A stretch of 64,000 nt of DNA from Roseobacter sp. GAI101 (GCF_000156335.1 NZ_DS999213.1:675350-739349); one strand, 5' to 3'; positions 25,351 through 35,817 are shown, counted from the first letter of the stretch. Notes: generated by a model not told the origin, from the sequence alone. Numbers and translations are program-made.

Positions 25351-28300
25351 TTCTGCTTTTCCTTGGCGATGACATGTTCCGCCAGATCGCGCGCGATGGC
25401 AAAGGCCCCTTTGATCTTGTCGGCGTCGGTCGCCCAGTCCCGCTTGACCACAATCTTGTTGTCCTTGACCTTGGCCAAGCCGCGCTGGTCCTGGATAAAG
25501 CTGACAAGCCCCTCGGGCGATGCGAATTTATCGTTGTGGAACTGGATCGTCACGCCTTTCGGTCCGCCGTCCAGCTTGGCGATCCCTGCCCGTTTGCACA
25601 TCGCCTTGATGCGCACCACCAGCATCAGCGTGTTAACCTCGCGCGGCAGCTTGCCAAAGCGGTCGATCAGTTCGGCGGCAAAGCCTTCGAGTTCAACCTT
25701 GGTGCTGAGGCTCGACAGGCGGCGGTACAGTCCCAGCCGCACATCCAGATCAGGCACATAGGTTTCCGGGATCAGGACCGGCACGCCCAGATTGATCTGC
25801 GGGGCCCACTGGCCATCATCGTCGATCACACCCTCAAGCTCGCCTGCCCGGATCTTGGCAATCGCGTCTTCCAGCATGGACTGGTACAGTTCAAAGCCGA
25901 CATCGCGCATCTGGCCGGACTGTTCTTCGCCCAGCAGGTTGCCGGCACCGCGAATGTCCAGATCCTGAGACGCTAGCGTGAACCCTGCCCCCAGCGTATC
26001 CAGACTGCCCAGGACCCGCAGACGTTTTTCGGCGGTAGCGGTCAGTTTGGCGCGCGGCTTGGTCGTCAGATACGCATAGGCGCGGGTTTTTGAACGCCCG
26101 ACACGACCCCTGATCTGGTAAAGCTGGGCCAGACCGAACATATCGGCGCGGTGCACGATCATCGTGTTGGCGGTCGGAATATCCAGACCGGATTCCACGA
26201 TCGTCGTGGCCAGCAGAATGTCGTATTTGCCGTCATAGAACGCATTCATCCGGTCATCCAGCTCGCCCGCAGCCATTTGGCCATGGGCGACCAGATACGT
26301 CAGTTCCGGCAGCTGCGCCTTGAGGAAGGCTTCGATCTCTGCCAGATCGCTGATGCGTGGAACTACATAAAACGACTGCCCGCCGCGATAATGTTCGCGC
26401 AAGAGCGCCTCGCGCAGGGTCACGGTGTCGAATTCGGACACATAGGTGCGGATCGCCAGACGGTCCACGGGCGGTGTGCCGATGATCGACAGGTCACGCA
26501 CCCCCGTCAGGCTAAGTTGCAGCGTCCGCGGGATCGGGGTGGCGGTCAGTGTCAGCACGTGGATGTCCGTGCGCATCGCCTTCAGCCGTTCCTTGTGGCC
26601 GACGCCGAAATGCTGTTCCTCGTCGATGATCAACAGCCCGAGATTGTTGAACTTGATGTTCTTCGCCAGCAGCGCATGGGTGCCGATCACCACGTCGACG
26701 GTGCCCTTTGCCATGCCCTCACGGGTGGCACTGGCGTCTTTGGTCGACACAAAGCGCGACAGTTGACGAACCTCCAGAGGGAAGCCGCGAAAGCGTTCGG
26801 CGAAGGATTTGTAGTGCTGGCGCGCCAGCAAGGTGGTCGGCGCAATCACGGCAACCTGCAGGCCCGACATCGCCGCCACGAATGCGGCACGCATCGCGAC
26901 TTCGGTTTTGCCAAAGCCGACGTCGCCGCAAATCAGACGGTCCATCGGGTTGCCAGACGTCAGATCGTCGATCACATCGTTGATGGCGGACATCTGGTCG
27001 TCGGTTTCGGTATAGGGGAAGCGCGCGGAAAACGCGTCCCACATGCCCGGTGGCGGGTCCATGATCGGCGCGCGGCGCAAGGCGCGCTCAGCAGCAATAC
27101 GGATCAGCTTGTCCGCCATCTCGCGGATGCGTTCCTTGAGCCTGGCCTTTTTCGACTGCCACGCACCGCCGCCCAGCTTGTCCAGCAGGCCTTCGTCATG
27201 GCCGTACTTGGACAGCAGTTCGATGTTTTCGACCGGCAGATACAGCTTTGAATTCTCTGCATATTCCAGCAGCAAACATTCATGCGCAGCACCAGCGGCG
27301 GTGATCACCTCCATCCCCAGATAGCGGCCAATGCCGTGGTCGACATGGACGACCAGATCGCCGGGGGTCAGAGACTGTGTTTCTGTCAGGAAGTTTTCAG
27401 CGCGGCGCTTGCGTTTGGCCGACCGGATCAGCCGTTCGCCCAGAACATCCTGTTCCGAGATGACCGTCAGTCGGCCGTCTTTACCGGCGTTCGTCCATGG
27501 GGCCTCGAACCCGTGCTCCAGCGCCCAAACCGCCAGATGCAGGCCCCGCTTGTCGATGCGCGTGCCGTTGGGGATCGCGATCACCTCGGACAGGCCTTCG
27601 TCTTCGATCAAGCCGGTCAGGCGTTCGCGCGCACCCTCGGAATAGCTTGCGATGACCACGGGGCCGTCTTTCAGCTTTGCCTTGATATGGGTCGCCAAGG
27701 CCCCGAAAAGGCTGATGGATTCCTGTTGACGCTCAGGGGCGAAATTGCGCCCGATCCGCCCGCCTGCATCCAGCACATTGGGGCCGGTGGGCTGCGGCAA
27801 TGGCTTGAACTGAATGACGCGTTTGCCAATCAGCGCCTGTTCCCAGGCGGTATCGGCCAGGTAAAGCCCTTCGGGTGGCGCGGGCTTGTAAACGCTGTCC
27901 ATTTTGGAGCGGTTGGCCATGGCGATGCGCCGGGTTTCATATTGATCGGCGATGCTTTCCCAGCGGGCCAGACGCTGCGGCGTCAGTTGATCATCCAGCG
28001 TGACGGTGGCCTTGGGCAGGTAATCGAACAGCGTTTCCAGCTCTGCGTGGAAAAACGACATCCAATGTTCGGCACCCTGATGCTTGCGCCCTGCGCTGAT
28101 TGCCTCATAAAGCGGATCGTCGGTGCCCGCGGCGCCGAATTCGATGCGATAGTTCTGTCTAAAGCGCGTGATCGCGCCCTCGTCCAGAATGACTTCGCTC
28201 ACGGGGGCCAGTTCGACCTGATCAAGCTTTTCTGTGGTGCGCTGCGTCGCCGCGTCAAAGCGGCGCGCGCCGTCCAGCGTGTCCCCGAACAGGTCCAGCC

Positions 28301-28820
28301 GTACCGGGCCCAGATCACCGGGCGGGTAGATGTCGATAATGCCGCCCCGGATCGCATAGTCGCCCGGTTCGGTCACCGTCGGGCTTTGCACAAAGCCCAT
28401 GCGGACCAGAAAATTGCGCAAGGCCGCTTCGTCGATGCGGTCGCCGACACGCGCCGAAAACGCGGCATCGCGCAGGATGTCACGGGCGGGCAAGCGTTGG
28501 GTCGCGGCGTTCAATGTGGTCAGCAGGATGTATTTGTCGGGCATCCCGTGCACCAGACCCGCCAGCGTTGCCATGCGCTGCGCCGAAATATCGGCATTGG
28601 GCGACACACGGTCATAGGGCAGACAATCCCAGCCCGGAAAGGTCACGACAGGAACGTCGGGGGCAAAAAAACGCAGTGCCGATTGCATTGCGGCCATGCG
28701 TTTATCATCGCGCGCCACATGCAGGACTGGCACGTCATGTTTGCCAAGCTCATCCAGCAGCGCGCGCGCATCAAAGCCTTCGGGGACGCCTGACAGCGTG
28801 ATATAAGAGGAATTCGCCAT
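25332..28820 (-). CDS. mfd: Transcription-repair coupling factor
   Basis: The 1162-residue Mfd recognises RNA polymerase stalled at lesions, strips it off DNA and recruits UvrA. The N-terminal UvrB-like module is followed by the RNAP-interaction domain (GDLVVHVDHGIGRYLGME). The RecG-like translocase has GDVGFGKTEVAMRAAF (Walker A), DEEQHFG (DExx box), TLTATPIPRTL and the QIRGRVGRS motif VI. The TRCF C-terminal domain ends in a short lysine-rich tail. The start MANSSYITLSG is preferred over a 26-residue upstream extension. The small membrane protein gene lies 32 bp upstream on the same strand. Confidence 0.96.
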   Translation of the reverse strand: MANSSYITLSGVPEGFDARALLDELGKHDVPVLHVARDDKRMAAMQSALRFFAPDVPVVTFPGWDCLPYDRVSPNADISAQRMATLAGLVHGMPDKYILLTTLNAATQRLPARDILRDAAFSARVGDRIDEAALRNFLVRMGFVQSPTVTEPGDYAIRGGIIDIYPPGDLGPVRLDLFGDTLDGARRFDAATQRTTEKLDQVELAPVSEVILDEGAITRFRQNYRIEFGAAGTDDPLYEAISAGRKHQGAEHWMSFFHAELETLFDYLPKATVTLDDQLTPQRLARWESIADQYETRRIAMANRSKMDSVYKPAPPEGLYLADTAWEQALIGKRVIQFKPLPQPTGPNVLDAGGRIGRNFAPERQQESISLFGALATHIKAKLKDGPVVIASYSEGARERLTGLIEDEGLSEVIAIPNGTRIDKRGLHLAVWALEHGFEAPWTNAGKDGRLTVISEQDVLGERLIRSAKRKRRAENFLTETQSLTPGDLVVHVDHGIGRYLGMEVITAAGAAHECLLLEYAENSKLYLPVENIELLSKYGHDEGLLDKLGGGAWQSKKARLKERIREMADKLIRIAAERALRRAPIMDPPPGMWDAFSARFPYTETDDQMSAINDVIDDLTSGNPMDRLICGDVGFGKTEVAMRAAFVAAMSGLQVAVIAPTTLLARQHYKSFAERFRGFPLEVRQLSRFVSTKDASATREGMAKGTVDVVIGTHALLAKNIKFNNLGLLIIDEEQHFGVGHKERLKAMRTDIHVLTLTATPIPRTLQLSLTGVRDLSIIGTPPVDRLAIRTYVSEFDTVTLREALLREHYRGGQSFYVVPRISDLAEIEAFLKAQLPELTYLVAHGQMAAGELDDRMNAFYDGKYDILLATTIVESGLDIPTANTMIVHRADMFGLAQLYQIRGRVGRSKTRAYAYLTTKPRAKLTATAEKRLRVLGSLDTLGAGFTLASQDLDIRGAGNLLGEEQSGQMRDVGFELYQSMLEDAIAKIRAGELEGVIDDDGQWAPQINLGVPVLIPETYVPDLDVRLGLYRRLSSLSTKVELEGFAAELIDRFGKLPREVNTLMLVVRIKAMCKRAGIAKLDGGPKGVTIQFHNDKFASPEGLVSFIQDQRGLAKVKDNKIVVKRDWATDADKIKGAFAIARDLAEHVIAKEKQKKKAKA

Positions 28821-28852
28821 GGCCTTGTCACTTGATCCTTGGGGCGGGTTTG

Positions 28853-29380
28853 TCAACCGCCGAACGGACCCACGTACAGGTTTTGGTACATGCCCCACAT
28901 AGAGGTGATGAAGATAGACACCATGCCGATGATCTGGGTGTAGATACGGTGGCGTGTCAGACGTTTGTACAACAGGTCGCCGGTGGCGGATTCCTCGTGA
29001 ATCTGCTGCGCGGTTGACAGTCTCAGGACCGTGATGATGCTGATCGGGGCCGCCAAAAGCAGCACAGCCTGCGCGAACTGGAAGCCGTAGAACACCGCCA
29101 GAATCACCAGCATGGTCAGGAAAAAGCAGCTGAAGCCCAAAATCCAGATGCCCGAGACCTGAGCGATATACAGAATGCGGTTCACGTTGATGCGGACCAT
29201 GTCCTCAAGATCGACCTGCGCCTGTTCCCCGTGGCGACGGGCGCGCAGCACCATGTCATAGGGTACACCCAGAACCCAATGGCTGGCCGACGACCAGACC
29301 ACGGCAAGTGCAATCCAAAACCAGAGATTTGAGAAGGATCGCATGTCGATCACTTCGAAGATTGTCTGATACCAGTCCAA
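28853..29380 (-). CDS. Conserved integral membrane protein, roseobacter-type, function unknown
   Basis: The 175-residue protein has four hydrophobic helices (around residues 17-38, 75-98, 100-118 and 146-165). A charged segment after TM1 (RARRHGEQAQVDLEDMVRINVNRILY) is its most distinctive part. I recall close homologues in Rhodobacteraceae labelled as a component of the SufBCD complex, but nothing in this sequence or its neighbours shows iron-sulfur biology. It precedes mfd on the same strand and is divergent from hemB. Confidence 0.7.
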   Translation of the reverse strand: MDWYQTIFEVIDMRSFSNLWFWIALAVVWSSASHWVLGVPYDMVLRARRHGEQAQVDLEDMVRINVNRILYIAQVSGIWILGFSCFFLTMLVILAVFYGFQFAQAVLLLAAPISIITVLRLSTAQQIHEESATGDLLYKRLTRHRIYTQIIGMVSIFITSMWGMYQNLYVGPFGG

Positions 29381-29533
29381 GGGGCGCTCATCTTTGATCC
29401 GAGAAACATTGCATTAAGACGTGCTGTCCTGCAACTTTTGCCAGTCTTAACGACGGATTGCAGCAATTCCTAGCCTTGAGCCACGCAAAAATACATGCCA
29501 AGCGTTGTCCATCCCTATCCGAGGACATTTTGC

Positions 29534-30532
29534 ATGAGACCCACCCAAGCTTCCTTTCCTGCCAGCCGCCTGCGCCGGACCCGTCAATCCGAAGGCGTGC
29601 GCGCCCTGGTGCGTGAAAACGCGCTCTCTGTCGGTGATCTGATCTGGCCGGTTTTCGTGCGCTCCGGTGAGGGTATCGAGGAACCGATCCCCTCCATGCC
29701 CGGTGTATTCCGCCGCAGCGTCGACAAGATCGTGGAGGCCGCGCGCGAAGCCGCCGATCTTGGCATCGGCGCGATGTGCATCTTTCCCTATACCGGAATC
29801 GAGGACCGCACCGAAGACTGCGCCGGTGCTTGGGACCCCGACAACAACCCCAACCGCGCAATCCGTGCGATCCGCGCGGCCGTGCCGCAGATGGTGATCA
29901 TGACCGACGTGGCGCTGGATACCTACAACATCAACGGCCATGACGGATTTGTCGAAGACGGGATCATCGTCAATGACCGCACCGTCGAAGCGTTGGTCAA
30001 GATGTCGCTGGCACAGGCCGATGCAGGTGCCAACATCATCGGGCCGTCGGATATGATGGACGGGCGCATCGCGGCGATCCGCGACGGGCTGGAAGGCGCG
30101 GGCCATTCCGACGTGATGATCATGAGCTATGCGGCCAAATATGCCTCGGCGTTCTACGGTCCGTTCCGCGATGCCGTGGGCGCGGCGGGCGCGCTGACGG
30201 GGGACAAGAAAACCTATCAGATGGATTATGCCAACAGCAACGAGGCCCTGCGCCTGATCGAACGCGATCTGCGCGAGGGGGCCGATATGGTCATGGTCAA
30301 ACCCGGCCTGCCCTATCTGGACATCTGCCAGCGTGTGAAATCGACCTTTGGCGCGCCCACCTTTGCCTATCAGGTGTCCGGCGAATACAGCATGATCAAG
30401 GCCGCAGCCCAGAACGGCTGGATCGACGAGGAACGGATCATGATGGAAACGCTGATGGGCTTCAAACGCGCCGGTTGTGACGGCGTTCTGACCTATTTTG
30501 CCCCTGCTGCGGCACGCCTGTTGAACGGCTAA
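29534..30532 (+). CDS. hemB: Delta-aminolevulinic acid dehydratase (porphobilinogen synthase)
   Basis: The 332-residue enzyme condenses two 5-aminolevulinate molecules to porphobilinogen in tetrapyrrole synthesis. The two Schiff-base lysines lie in IMSYAAKYASAFYGPFRDA and MVMVKPGLPYLDI. The usual zinc-cysteine cluster region reads DVALDTYNINGHDG, with no cysteine, so this is a zinc-independent type as known for other photosynthetic alphaproteobacteria. The start MRPTQASFPASRLRR is chosen; GAGG lies upstream. An earlier in-frame start would add 13 residues. Confidence 0.94.
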   Translation: MRPTQASFPASRLRRTRQSEGVRALVRENALSVGDLIWPVFVRSGEGIEEPIPSMPGVFRRSVDKIVEAAREAADLGIGAMCIFPYTGIEDRTEDCAGAWDPDNNPNRAIRAIRAAVPQMVIMTDVALDTYNINGHDGFVEDGIIVNDRTVEALVKMSLAQADAGANIIGPSDMMDGRIAAIRDGLEGAGHSDVMIMSYAAKYASAFYGPFRDAVGAAGALTGDKKTYQMDYANSNEALRLIERDLREGADMVMVKPGLPYLDICQRVKSTFGAPTFAYQVSGEYSMIKAAAQNGWIDEERIMMETLMGFKRAGCDGVLTYFAPAAARLLNG

Positions 30533-30675
30533 GGCCGGTTTTTCGCATAAAATCAACGAATGGGCGGCAGATCACCGCCGATTCGATCCCTTAACCGGTG
30601 ACATTGCCGAATATTCGGCATAAGATCGCCTGCAAGTCGGGGTAAACCGGCACAGGTAATTACGGGCAATATAAC

Positions 30676-31242
30676 ATGAGCAATTCTAGACTTTCGCGCC
30701 GCGCATTTGCGTTGGGCGCGCTGGCCAGCGCAGGTGGTGTGGCGGCCTGCGGAAACGGTGTCGGCAGCAGGGGCAGCGCGATGATTGATGCGCGCGTCAA
30801 TGCAACTCTCGAAGAAATGTACCGCCAGTTCCCCAACACCCGCCAATTGGCGGAACGGTCAAGCGGGATGCTGGTGATGCCACTGGTCACCGAGGCCGGT
30901 CTTGGTCTTGGCGGCGCTTACGGGCGCGGTGCCTTTCGCATCGACAACGTGACGGTGGATTACTATTCGGTCACCAAGGCGACGGGCGGCTTGCAGATCG
31001 GTGCGCAGCAATATGCGCATGTTCTGTTTTTCATGACGCAGGACGCAGTCAGCAACTTCCGCCGTGCGCCCGGTTGGGCTGCAGGTGCCAACGTGGAATA
31101 TGTGATCTCGGACAAGGGCGAAAGCGTCAATGCCGATACCACCACTGCGCTGTCACCGGTTTTGGCCGTGGTGTTTGGCCGCGCTGGCCTGCGTCTTGGC
31201 GCGACGCTCGAGGGCAGCAAATACTCGCGCATTATACCTTAA
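30676..31242 (+). CDS. YSC84/SYLF domain lipoprotein with Tat-type signal
   Basis: The 188-residue protein has a twin-arginine signal with a lipobox (SRRAFALGALASAGGVAAC), so it is probably Tat-exported and lipidated at Cys25. The mature part matches the SYLF/YSC84 lipid-binding domain (SSGMLVMPLVTEAGLGLGGAYG, GGLQIGAQQYAHVLFFMT, GAGANVEYV-like AAGANVEYVI, and the end YSRIIP). Bacterial members may bind phosphoinositide-like lipids, but their role is unclear. A hairpin terminator follows. Confidence 0.85.
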   Translation: MSNSRLSRRAFALGALASAGGVAACGNGVGSRGSAMIDARVNATLEEMYRQFPNTRQLAERSSGMLVMPLVTEAGLGLGGAYGRGAFRIDNVTVDYYSVTKATGGLQIGAQQYAHVLFFMTQDAVSNFRRAPGWAAGANVEYVISDKGESVNADTTTALSPVLAVVFGRAGLRLGATLEGSKYSRIIP

Positions 31243-31277
31243 TTTCGCTGCGTAGGTAACTGAATTTATGTAGATAA

Positions 31278-31308
31278 CCGGCCCGCCATGCGCGGGCCGG
31301 ATTCGTTT
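31278..31308. terminator. Intrinsic terminator between the SYLF gene and the HIBADH gene
   Basis: A perfect 9-bp GC stem CCGGCCCGC / GCGGGCCGG with loop CATGC is followed by ATTCGTTTT. It lies between converging genes and best serves the plus-strand transcript. Confidence 0.75.
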
Positions 31309-32172
31309 TCAGCTAAAGCGTTTGATCAGGCTTGATGTATCCCAGCGGCCACCGCCCAGCTTTTGCACATCCTTATAGAATTGATCCACAAGGGCCGTGA
31401 CCGGCAGGCTTGCCTGGATCTCATCCGCGGTATCCAGACAGATCCCCAGATCCTTGCGCATCCAGTCCACGGCGAAACCGTGATCAAACTTGTCGTCCAG
31501 CATCGTCTCGTAGCGGTTGGACATCTGCCAGCTTCCGGCGGCCCCCTGGCTGATCACCTCGACGACCGCGCGGCCATCAAGACCGGCTTTCTGGGCGAAA
31601 TGCAGCGCCTCGGACAGGCCCTGAACCAGCCCTGCAATCGCGATCTGGTTGCACATCTTGGTCATCTGACCGGCACCGCTGTCACCCAGACGGCGGCAGA
31701 TCTTGGAGTAAACCTCCATCACGGGCAAGGCGCGGTCGAACGCCCCCTGATCGCCGCCACACATGATCGACAGCTGGCCGTTTTCGGCCCCTGCCTGCCC
31801 GCCCGAGATCGGCGCATCGATAAAGCTGATCTGCGCCGCATCCGCAGCGGCGTAAAGTTCGCGCGTGACGGCTGCGGATACCGTGGTGTGATCCACAAAG
31901 ATTGCGCCGCTGGTCATCCCTGCAAATGCACCGTCATCGCCCAGCGTGACCGTGCGCAGATCGTCGTCATTACCCACGCAGGACATGACGAAGTCTGCGC
32001 CTTCGGCGGCTTCGCGCGGGGTCTGCGCCATCTTGCCGCCATAGGTTTCCGCCCATTGGCGGGCCTTTTCGCCGGTGCGGTTATATACTGTTACTTCATG
32101 ACCTGCCTTTTGCAGATGTCCGGCCATCGGGCCTCCCATGACTCCCAGTCCCAGAAATGCGAGTTTTGCCAT
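31309..32172 (-). CDS. NAD(P)-dependent beta-hydroxyacid dehydrogenase (HIBADH/GlxR family)
   Basis: The 287-residue protein has the Rossmann GLGVMGGPMAGHL, the substrate-binding DAPISGGQAGAENGQLSIM and the catalytic-lysine block GAGQMTKMCNQ. Candidates are 3-hydroxyisobutyrate dehydrogenase or tartronate semialdehyde reductase. Sequence alone does not settle the substrate, and no valine or glyoxylate genes are adjacent. AAGGAAAAG lies before the chosen ATG (MAKLAFLGLG); ATG at 32190 is an alternative with no Shine-Dalgarno. Confidence 0.85.
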   Translation of the reverse strand: MAKLAFLGLGVMGGPMAGHLQKAGHEVTVYNRTGEKARQWAETYGGKMAQTPREAAEGADFVMSCVGNDDDLRTVTLGDDGAFAGMTSGAIFVDHTTVSAAVTRELYAAADAAQISFIDAPISGGQAGAENGQLSIMCGGDQGAFDRALPVMEVYSKICRRLGDSGAGQMTKMCNQIAIAGLVQGLSEALHFAQKAGLDGRAVVEVISQGAAGSWQMSNRYETMLDDKFDHGFAVDWMRKDLGICLDTADEIQASLPVTALVDQFYKDVQKLGGGRWDTSSLIKRFS

Positions 32173-32271
32173 CGTCTTTTCCTTATCCATCAGTTGCGCT
32201 ATTGGCTGGGACTACACCTATCACCCTGCGGGCTTTGGTCAATCGCACGCGGGTTTCAACAGGAGCGTCAA

Positions 32272-34740
32272 ATGGCAGTGATTTTCCGGTGGCTCATGCG
32301 GGTGACCGCCTTTTTGATCGTTCTGACGGTTGTGGCCTTCGCCGGGGCCTACTGGCTCGCATCGCGGTCGCTGCCTGATTATGACGATACCGTTGTCGTG
32401 CCGAACCTGCGCGCCGAAGTCGAGATCGTGCGTGACAATGCAAACGTGCCCCATATCTTTGCCCAAAACGATCTTGATGTGTTCTATGGTCTTGGTTTTG
32501 CCCATGCGCAGGACCGGTTGTGGCAGATGATCGTGATGCGCCGCACTGTTCAGGGCCGCCTGTCCGAAGTTTTCGGCAGCAGAACAGTGCGCATCGACCG
32601 GCTGTTGCGCCGCTTTGATCTGGCCACGCTTGCGGTGCAGTCGGTTGACGCGCTTGATCCGCAAACCCGCGCCTCTCTGGATGCCTATGCGGCTGGGGTG
32701 AACGCCCGCCTTGACCAGATCAACTCCGAAGCCTTGGGCCGTGGTGCCCCTGAAATGTTGCTGTTCGACACGCCTGTGGCCCCGTGGCGTGCGGCTGATT
32801 CCGTGGCCTTGGTCAAACTGCTGGCCTTGCAACTGTCCGGCCATCTGGACGCCGAGGTCAAGCGCGCGCGGACCTCGCTGGCGCTGCCCGATCTGGACCG
32901 TCTGGTCGATATATTGCCCGATTCGCCCGGCAGCGGCATTGCCGCGCTGCCCGAATATGCCGCTCTTGTACCGGGCGTCCCGCAATTTGCCGAGAATATC
33001 CCGCTTGACCCGTCCCCGCTGTCGCCGTTCAAAAGCTTTGATCTCGCGGGGGCCTCCAACGCCTGGGCGGCTGCGCGCGACCGGTCAGCCTCGGGGGGGA
33101 CGCTTTTGGCCAATGACCCGCATCTTGGCTTTACCGCGCCTTCCGTCTGGTATCTTGCCCGGCTGGAACTGCAATCAGGCGGTGTGATCGGCGGTACGAT
33201 CCCCGGCATCCCCGTGGTGCTGACGGGCCGCAGCGCCGCACTTGGCTGGGGCCTGACCTCGTCCTATGCCGACGACCAGGACGTCTATATCGAGGAACTC
33301 AACCCCGACAACAGCGAGGAATACCGCACCCCCGACGGGTTCAAGGCGTTCGTCAAACGCGCTTCCATCATCACGGTCAAGGATGCGGATCCCATCACCC
33401 TGACCTTGCGCTGGACCGACAACGGCCCCGTGCTTCCGGGCAGTCACTACAATCTGGCCGCCATCACGCCGCCGGGCCATGTTGCCTCCCTGAACTGGAC
33501 CGCGCTCAGCCCCAAAGACACGTCCATCGCCGCCGCCATGGCCATGATGGAGGCGAAATCGGTTCGAGAGGGCATTGCGGCCTCGGCCAGCTATATTGCG
33601 CCGTCGCAGAACGTGACCTTTGTAGACCGCGAAACGATCGCGATGAAAACGATCGGTGCGCTTCCTGCCCGCGATCCCGGCCATCAAAGCCAGGGCCGTA
33701 TGCCCACACCCGGCTGGATTGCGGAAAACCGCTGGCAAGGCACCCTGCCTTTCAGCGCCAATCCTGAATTTATCGCGCCCCAGGGCGGTATCCTGGGTAA
33801 CACCAACAACAAAACCGTCGAACGCCCCTTTCCGAACCACGTGTCCTACGCCTGGGGCGACACGCAGCGCATCCAACGGTGGCGCAACCTGATGCAGCGC
33901 CGCCAGGTCCATACCCGCGACAGTTTCATCGAAGCGCAACTCGACACGGTCAGCTTCACCGCCCGCGGCTTGCTGCCCCTGATCGGGGCAGAACTGTGGT
34001 TTACCGGCGAAACCGCCCCCGAAGGCACGGCCGAACGGCAGCGGCAGCGGGCCTTGGTTCTGTTGGCAGGATGGTCCGGCGAAATGAATGAACACATGCC
34101 GGAACCGCTGATCTATGCGGCGTGGCTGCGCGCCCTGCAAGCACGCCTGATTCAGGACGAGCTTGGCCCGCTGGCGGCGGAATTCGACCACGTGGAGCCA
34201 TTGTTTATCGAACGGGTCTTCCGCAATGTCGACGGTGCTGCGGTCTGGTGCGACGTGCTGCAATCCGCACCGGTTGAGACCTGCCCCGAAATGGCGCTGC
34301 TGGCCCTTGACGACGCCCTGATCTGGATCAACGAAACATGGGGTGGCCAGCTGGAATCCCTGCGGTGGGGCGATGCGCATCAGGCGACCCATGACCACCA
34401 GACCTTGGGGAATGTGCCGTTGCTGCGCTATTTCGTGAACATCCGCCAGTCCACGTCCGGCGGCGACAACACCTTGCAACGCGGACGGACGGCGGGCAGC
34501 GGCCCTGATCCTTTCTTTAACGTTCATGGTGCCGGGTTCCGGGGCGTCTATGATTTTGCCGATCCGGATTCATCGGTTTTCATTACATCGACCGGCCAAT
34601 CGGGCCACTTCCTGTCTCGCCACTACGACGATCTGGCACAGCTTTGGCGGCGTGGCGAATACATCCCGATGTCTCTGGACGAAGGTCTGGCCCGCGCCGC
34701 TTCGGTCGGGATCACAAAACTGCTGCCGGCTGCGCCATGA
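32272..34740 (+). CDS. Penicillin acylase family protein (Ntn-hydrolase)
   Basis: The 822-residue precursor has an N-terminal hydrophobic segment that is a signal or anchor (residues 9-30). It continues with the acylase alpha region ([15 protein letters not shown]) and the autocatalytic junction [11 protein letters not shown], where Ser262 becomes the N-terminal nucleophile of the beta chain. [16 protein letters not shown] and GILGNTNNK are typical beta-chain blocks. Such enzymes hydrolyse beta-lactam side chains or N-acyl homoserine lactones; a quorum-quenching role is possible but unproven. AGGAG precedes the ATG. The stop overlaps the rluE start. Confidence 0.9.
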   Translation: MAVIFRWLMRVTAFLIVLTVVAFAGAYWLASRSLPDYDDTVVVPNLRAEVEIVRDNANVPHIFAQNDLDVFYGLGFAHAQDRLWQMIVMRRTVQGRLSEVFGSRTVRIDRLLRRFDLATLAVQSVDALDPQTRASLDAYAAGVNARLDQINSEALGRGAPEMLLFDTPVAPWRAADSVALVKLLALQLSGHLDAEVKRARTSLALPDLDRLVDILPDSPGSGIAALPEYAALVPGVPQFAENIPLDPSPLSPFKSFDLAGASNAWAAARDRSASGGTLLANDPHLGFTAPSVWYLARLELQSGGVIGGTIPGIPVVLTGRSAALGWGLTSSYADDQDVYIEELNPDNSEEYRTPDGFKAFVKRASIITVKDADPITLTLRWTDNGPVLPGSHYNLAAITPPGHVASLNWTALSPKDTSIAAAMAMMEAKSVREGIAASASYIAPSQNVTFVDRETIAMKTIGALPARDPGHQSQGRMPTPGWIAENRWQGTLPFSANPEFIAPQGGILGNTNNKTVERPFPNHVSYAWGDTQRIQRWRNLMQRRQVHTRDSFIEAQLDTVSFTARGLLPLIGAELWFTGETAPEGTAERQRQRALVLLAGWSGEMNEHMPEPLIYAAWLRALQARLIQDELGPLAAEFDHVEPLFIERVFRNVDGAAVWCDVLQSAPVETCPEMALLALDDALIWINETWGGQLESLRWGDAHQATHDHQTLGNVPLLRYFVNIRQSTSGGDNTLQRGRTAGSGPDPFFNVHGAGFRGVYDFADPDSSVFITSTGQSGHFLSRHYDDLAQLWRRGEYIPMSLDEGLARAASVGITKLLPAAP

Positions 34741-35300
34741 ACCGCGTCATTCTGTTCAACAAACCTTTCGGCGTGCTGTCCCAATTCACCGACAAGGGCA
34801 CCGAAGGGTCTCCGCGTCCGACCTTGTCGGGTTTCATCGATGAAAAAGGGTTCTACCCCGCTGGCCGGTTGGACCGCGACAGCGAAGGGCTGATAGTGCT
34901 CACCGACAATGGTGCGCTTCAGGCCCGCATCTCACACCCTAAATACAAACTGGCCAAGACATATTGGGTCCAGGTTGAAGGGACACCGGATGACGCCGCT
35001 ATCAACGCGCTGCGCCAAGGCGTTACTCTCAAGGATGGCAAAACGGCTCCGGCAAAAGTGTCGTTGATCGACACGCCCGCTGGCTTGTGGGACCGCGATC
35101 CGCCGGTGCGCTTTCGCAAATCCGTGCCGGATGCCTGGCTGTCCATCACGATCACCGAAGGCCGGAACCGGCAGGTGCGCCGCATGACTGCCCATGTCGG
35201 CTTGCCAACCCTGCGCCTGATCCGCGCCCAAATCGGTGACTGGCAGCTCAACGCGATGCGCCCGGGCACCTGGCGGTTTTCTTCAGAAACGGGCCGTTGA
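34737..35300 (+). CDS. rluE: 23S rRNA pseudouridine synthase, RluE-like
   Basis: The 187-residue RsuA-family synthase has the catalytic block [17 protein letters not shown] with its aspartate, [22 protein letters not shown] spread over two strands, and the C-terminal [20 protein letters not shown]. There is no N-terminal S4 domain, as in E. coli RluE, and the overall pattern matches that enzyme (pseudouridine 2457 of 23S rRNA). The ATG overlaps the acylase stop (ATGA). Confidence 0.88.
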   Translation: MNRVILFNKPFGVLSQFTDKGTEGSPRPTLSGFIDEKGFYPAGRLDRDSEGLIVLTDNGALQARISHPKYKLAKTYWVQVEGTPDDAAINALRQGVTLKDGKTAPAKVSLIDTPAGLWDRDPPVRFRKSVPDAWLSITITEGRNRQVRRMTAHVGLPTLRLIRAQIGDWQLNAMRPGTWRFSSETGR

Positions 35301-35310
35301 TTCCAAATGG

Positions 35311-35356
35311 AAAACTATCCCGGGGGGCGGCAAAAGGCCGGGGGGGCTGGCCCCCC
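35311..35356. repeat. Dispersed GC-hairpin repeat, divergent copy D
   Basis: The block AAAACTATCCCGGGGGGCGG leads into a second G-run and a 7-bp perfect inverted repeat GGGGGGC-TG-GCCCCCC (35341-35347 / 35350-35356). The ATATCC-like lead, G-run and G-rich hairpin with TG loop follow the same plan as copies A and B, with an inserted GGCGGCAAAAGGCC. It lies between converging genes. Confidence 0.6.
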
Positions 35357-35370
35357 ATCCCGCTGTCGCG

Positions 35371-35772
35371 CTAGGCAATGACCCGCGTTATCCAGACCCC
35401 TGCCGTGGCCGATACGCCGGTTAAAAACACACCCCAGCTAAAATCCGTTGCGACCATCTGCGGGGTCCAGTCCTTCAATGTCGCAAGGTTGGTGAATTCA
35501 TACGTGCCATATCCCAAGGCCCCGATCAGCGCGCCGTTGAAAAACACCCACAACAGGCTCTTGTCTTGCGCAAGGCCGGGCATCGACACGAAATAAAGCA
35601 GCACGGCGATATAGAACGCATAGAAGACGAATGCGGGCAGCAGCCGAAAGCTGTCCAGCAGCAAGGGACCGATGTCGCGGGCAAAGACGGGTTTGATCAG
35701 AAAATTCAGCCCCAGAAAATCAAGCCCTAGAAAGATGGCAAAGGTCACACAGTAAAGGATGATGATCGTCAT
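35371..35772 (-). CDS. DUF2177 family membrane protein
   Basis: The 133-residue protein has four predicted transmembrane helices and the family blocks LDFLGLNFLIKPVF, FYAFYIAVLLYFV, GALIGALGYGTYEFTNLATL and WGVFLTGVSA. Function is unknown. The spacer on its 5' side contains two strong palindromes. It converges with rluE. Confidence 0.85.
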   Translation of the reverse strand: MTIIILYCVTFAIFLGLDFLGLNFLIKPVFARDIGPLLLDSFRLLPAFVFYAFYIAVLLYFVSMPGLAQDKSLLWVFFNGALIGALGYGTYEFTNLATLKDWTPQMVATDFSWGVFLTGVSATAGVWITRVIA

Positions 35773-35817
35773 AAGGCCTCCCGCCGATGAGTTCTTGACT
35801 ACATATGCGGCCGGACG

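Noticed and set aside
27282-28793. 503-codon open frame antisense to mfd
   Set aside because: It mirrors the codon bias of mfd, shows no domain, and has His/Gln/Arg-rich composition typical of antisense frames.
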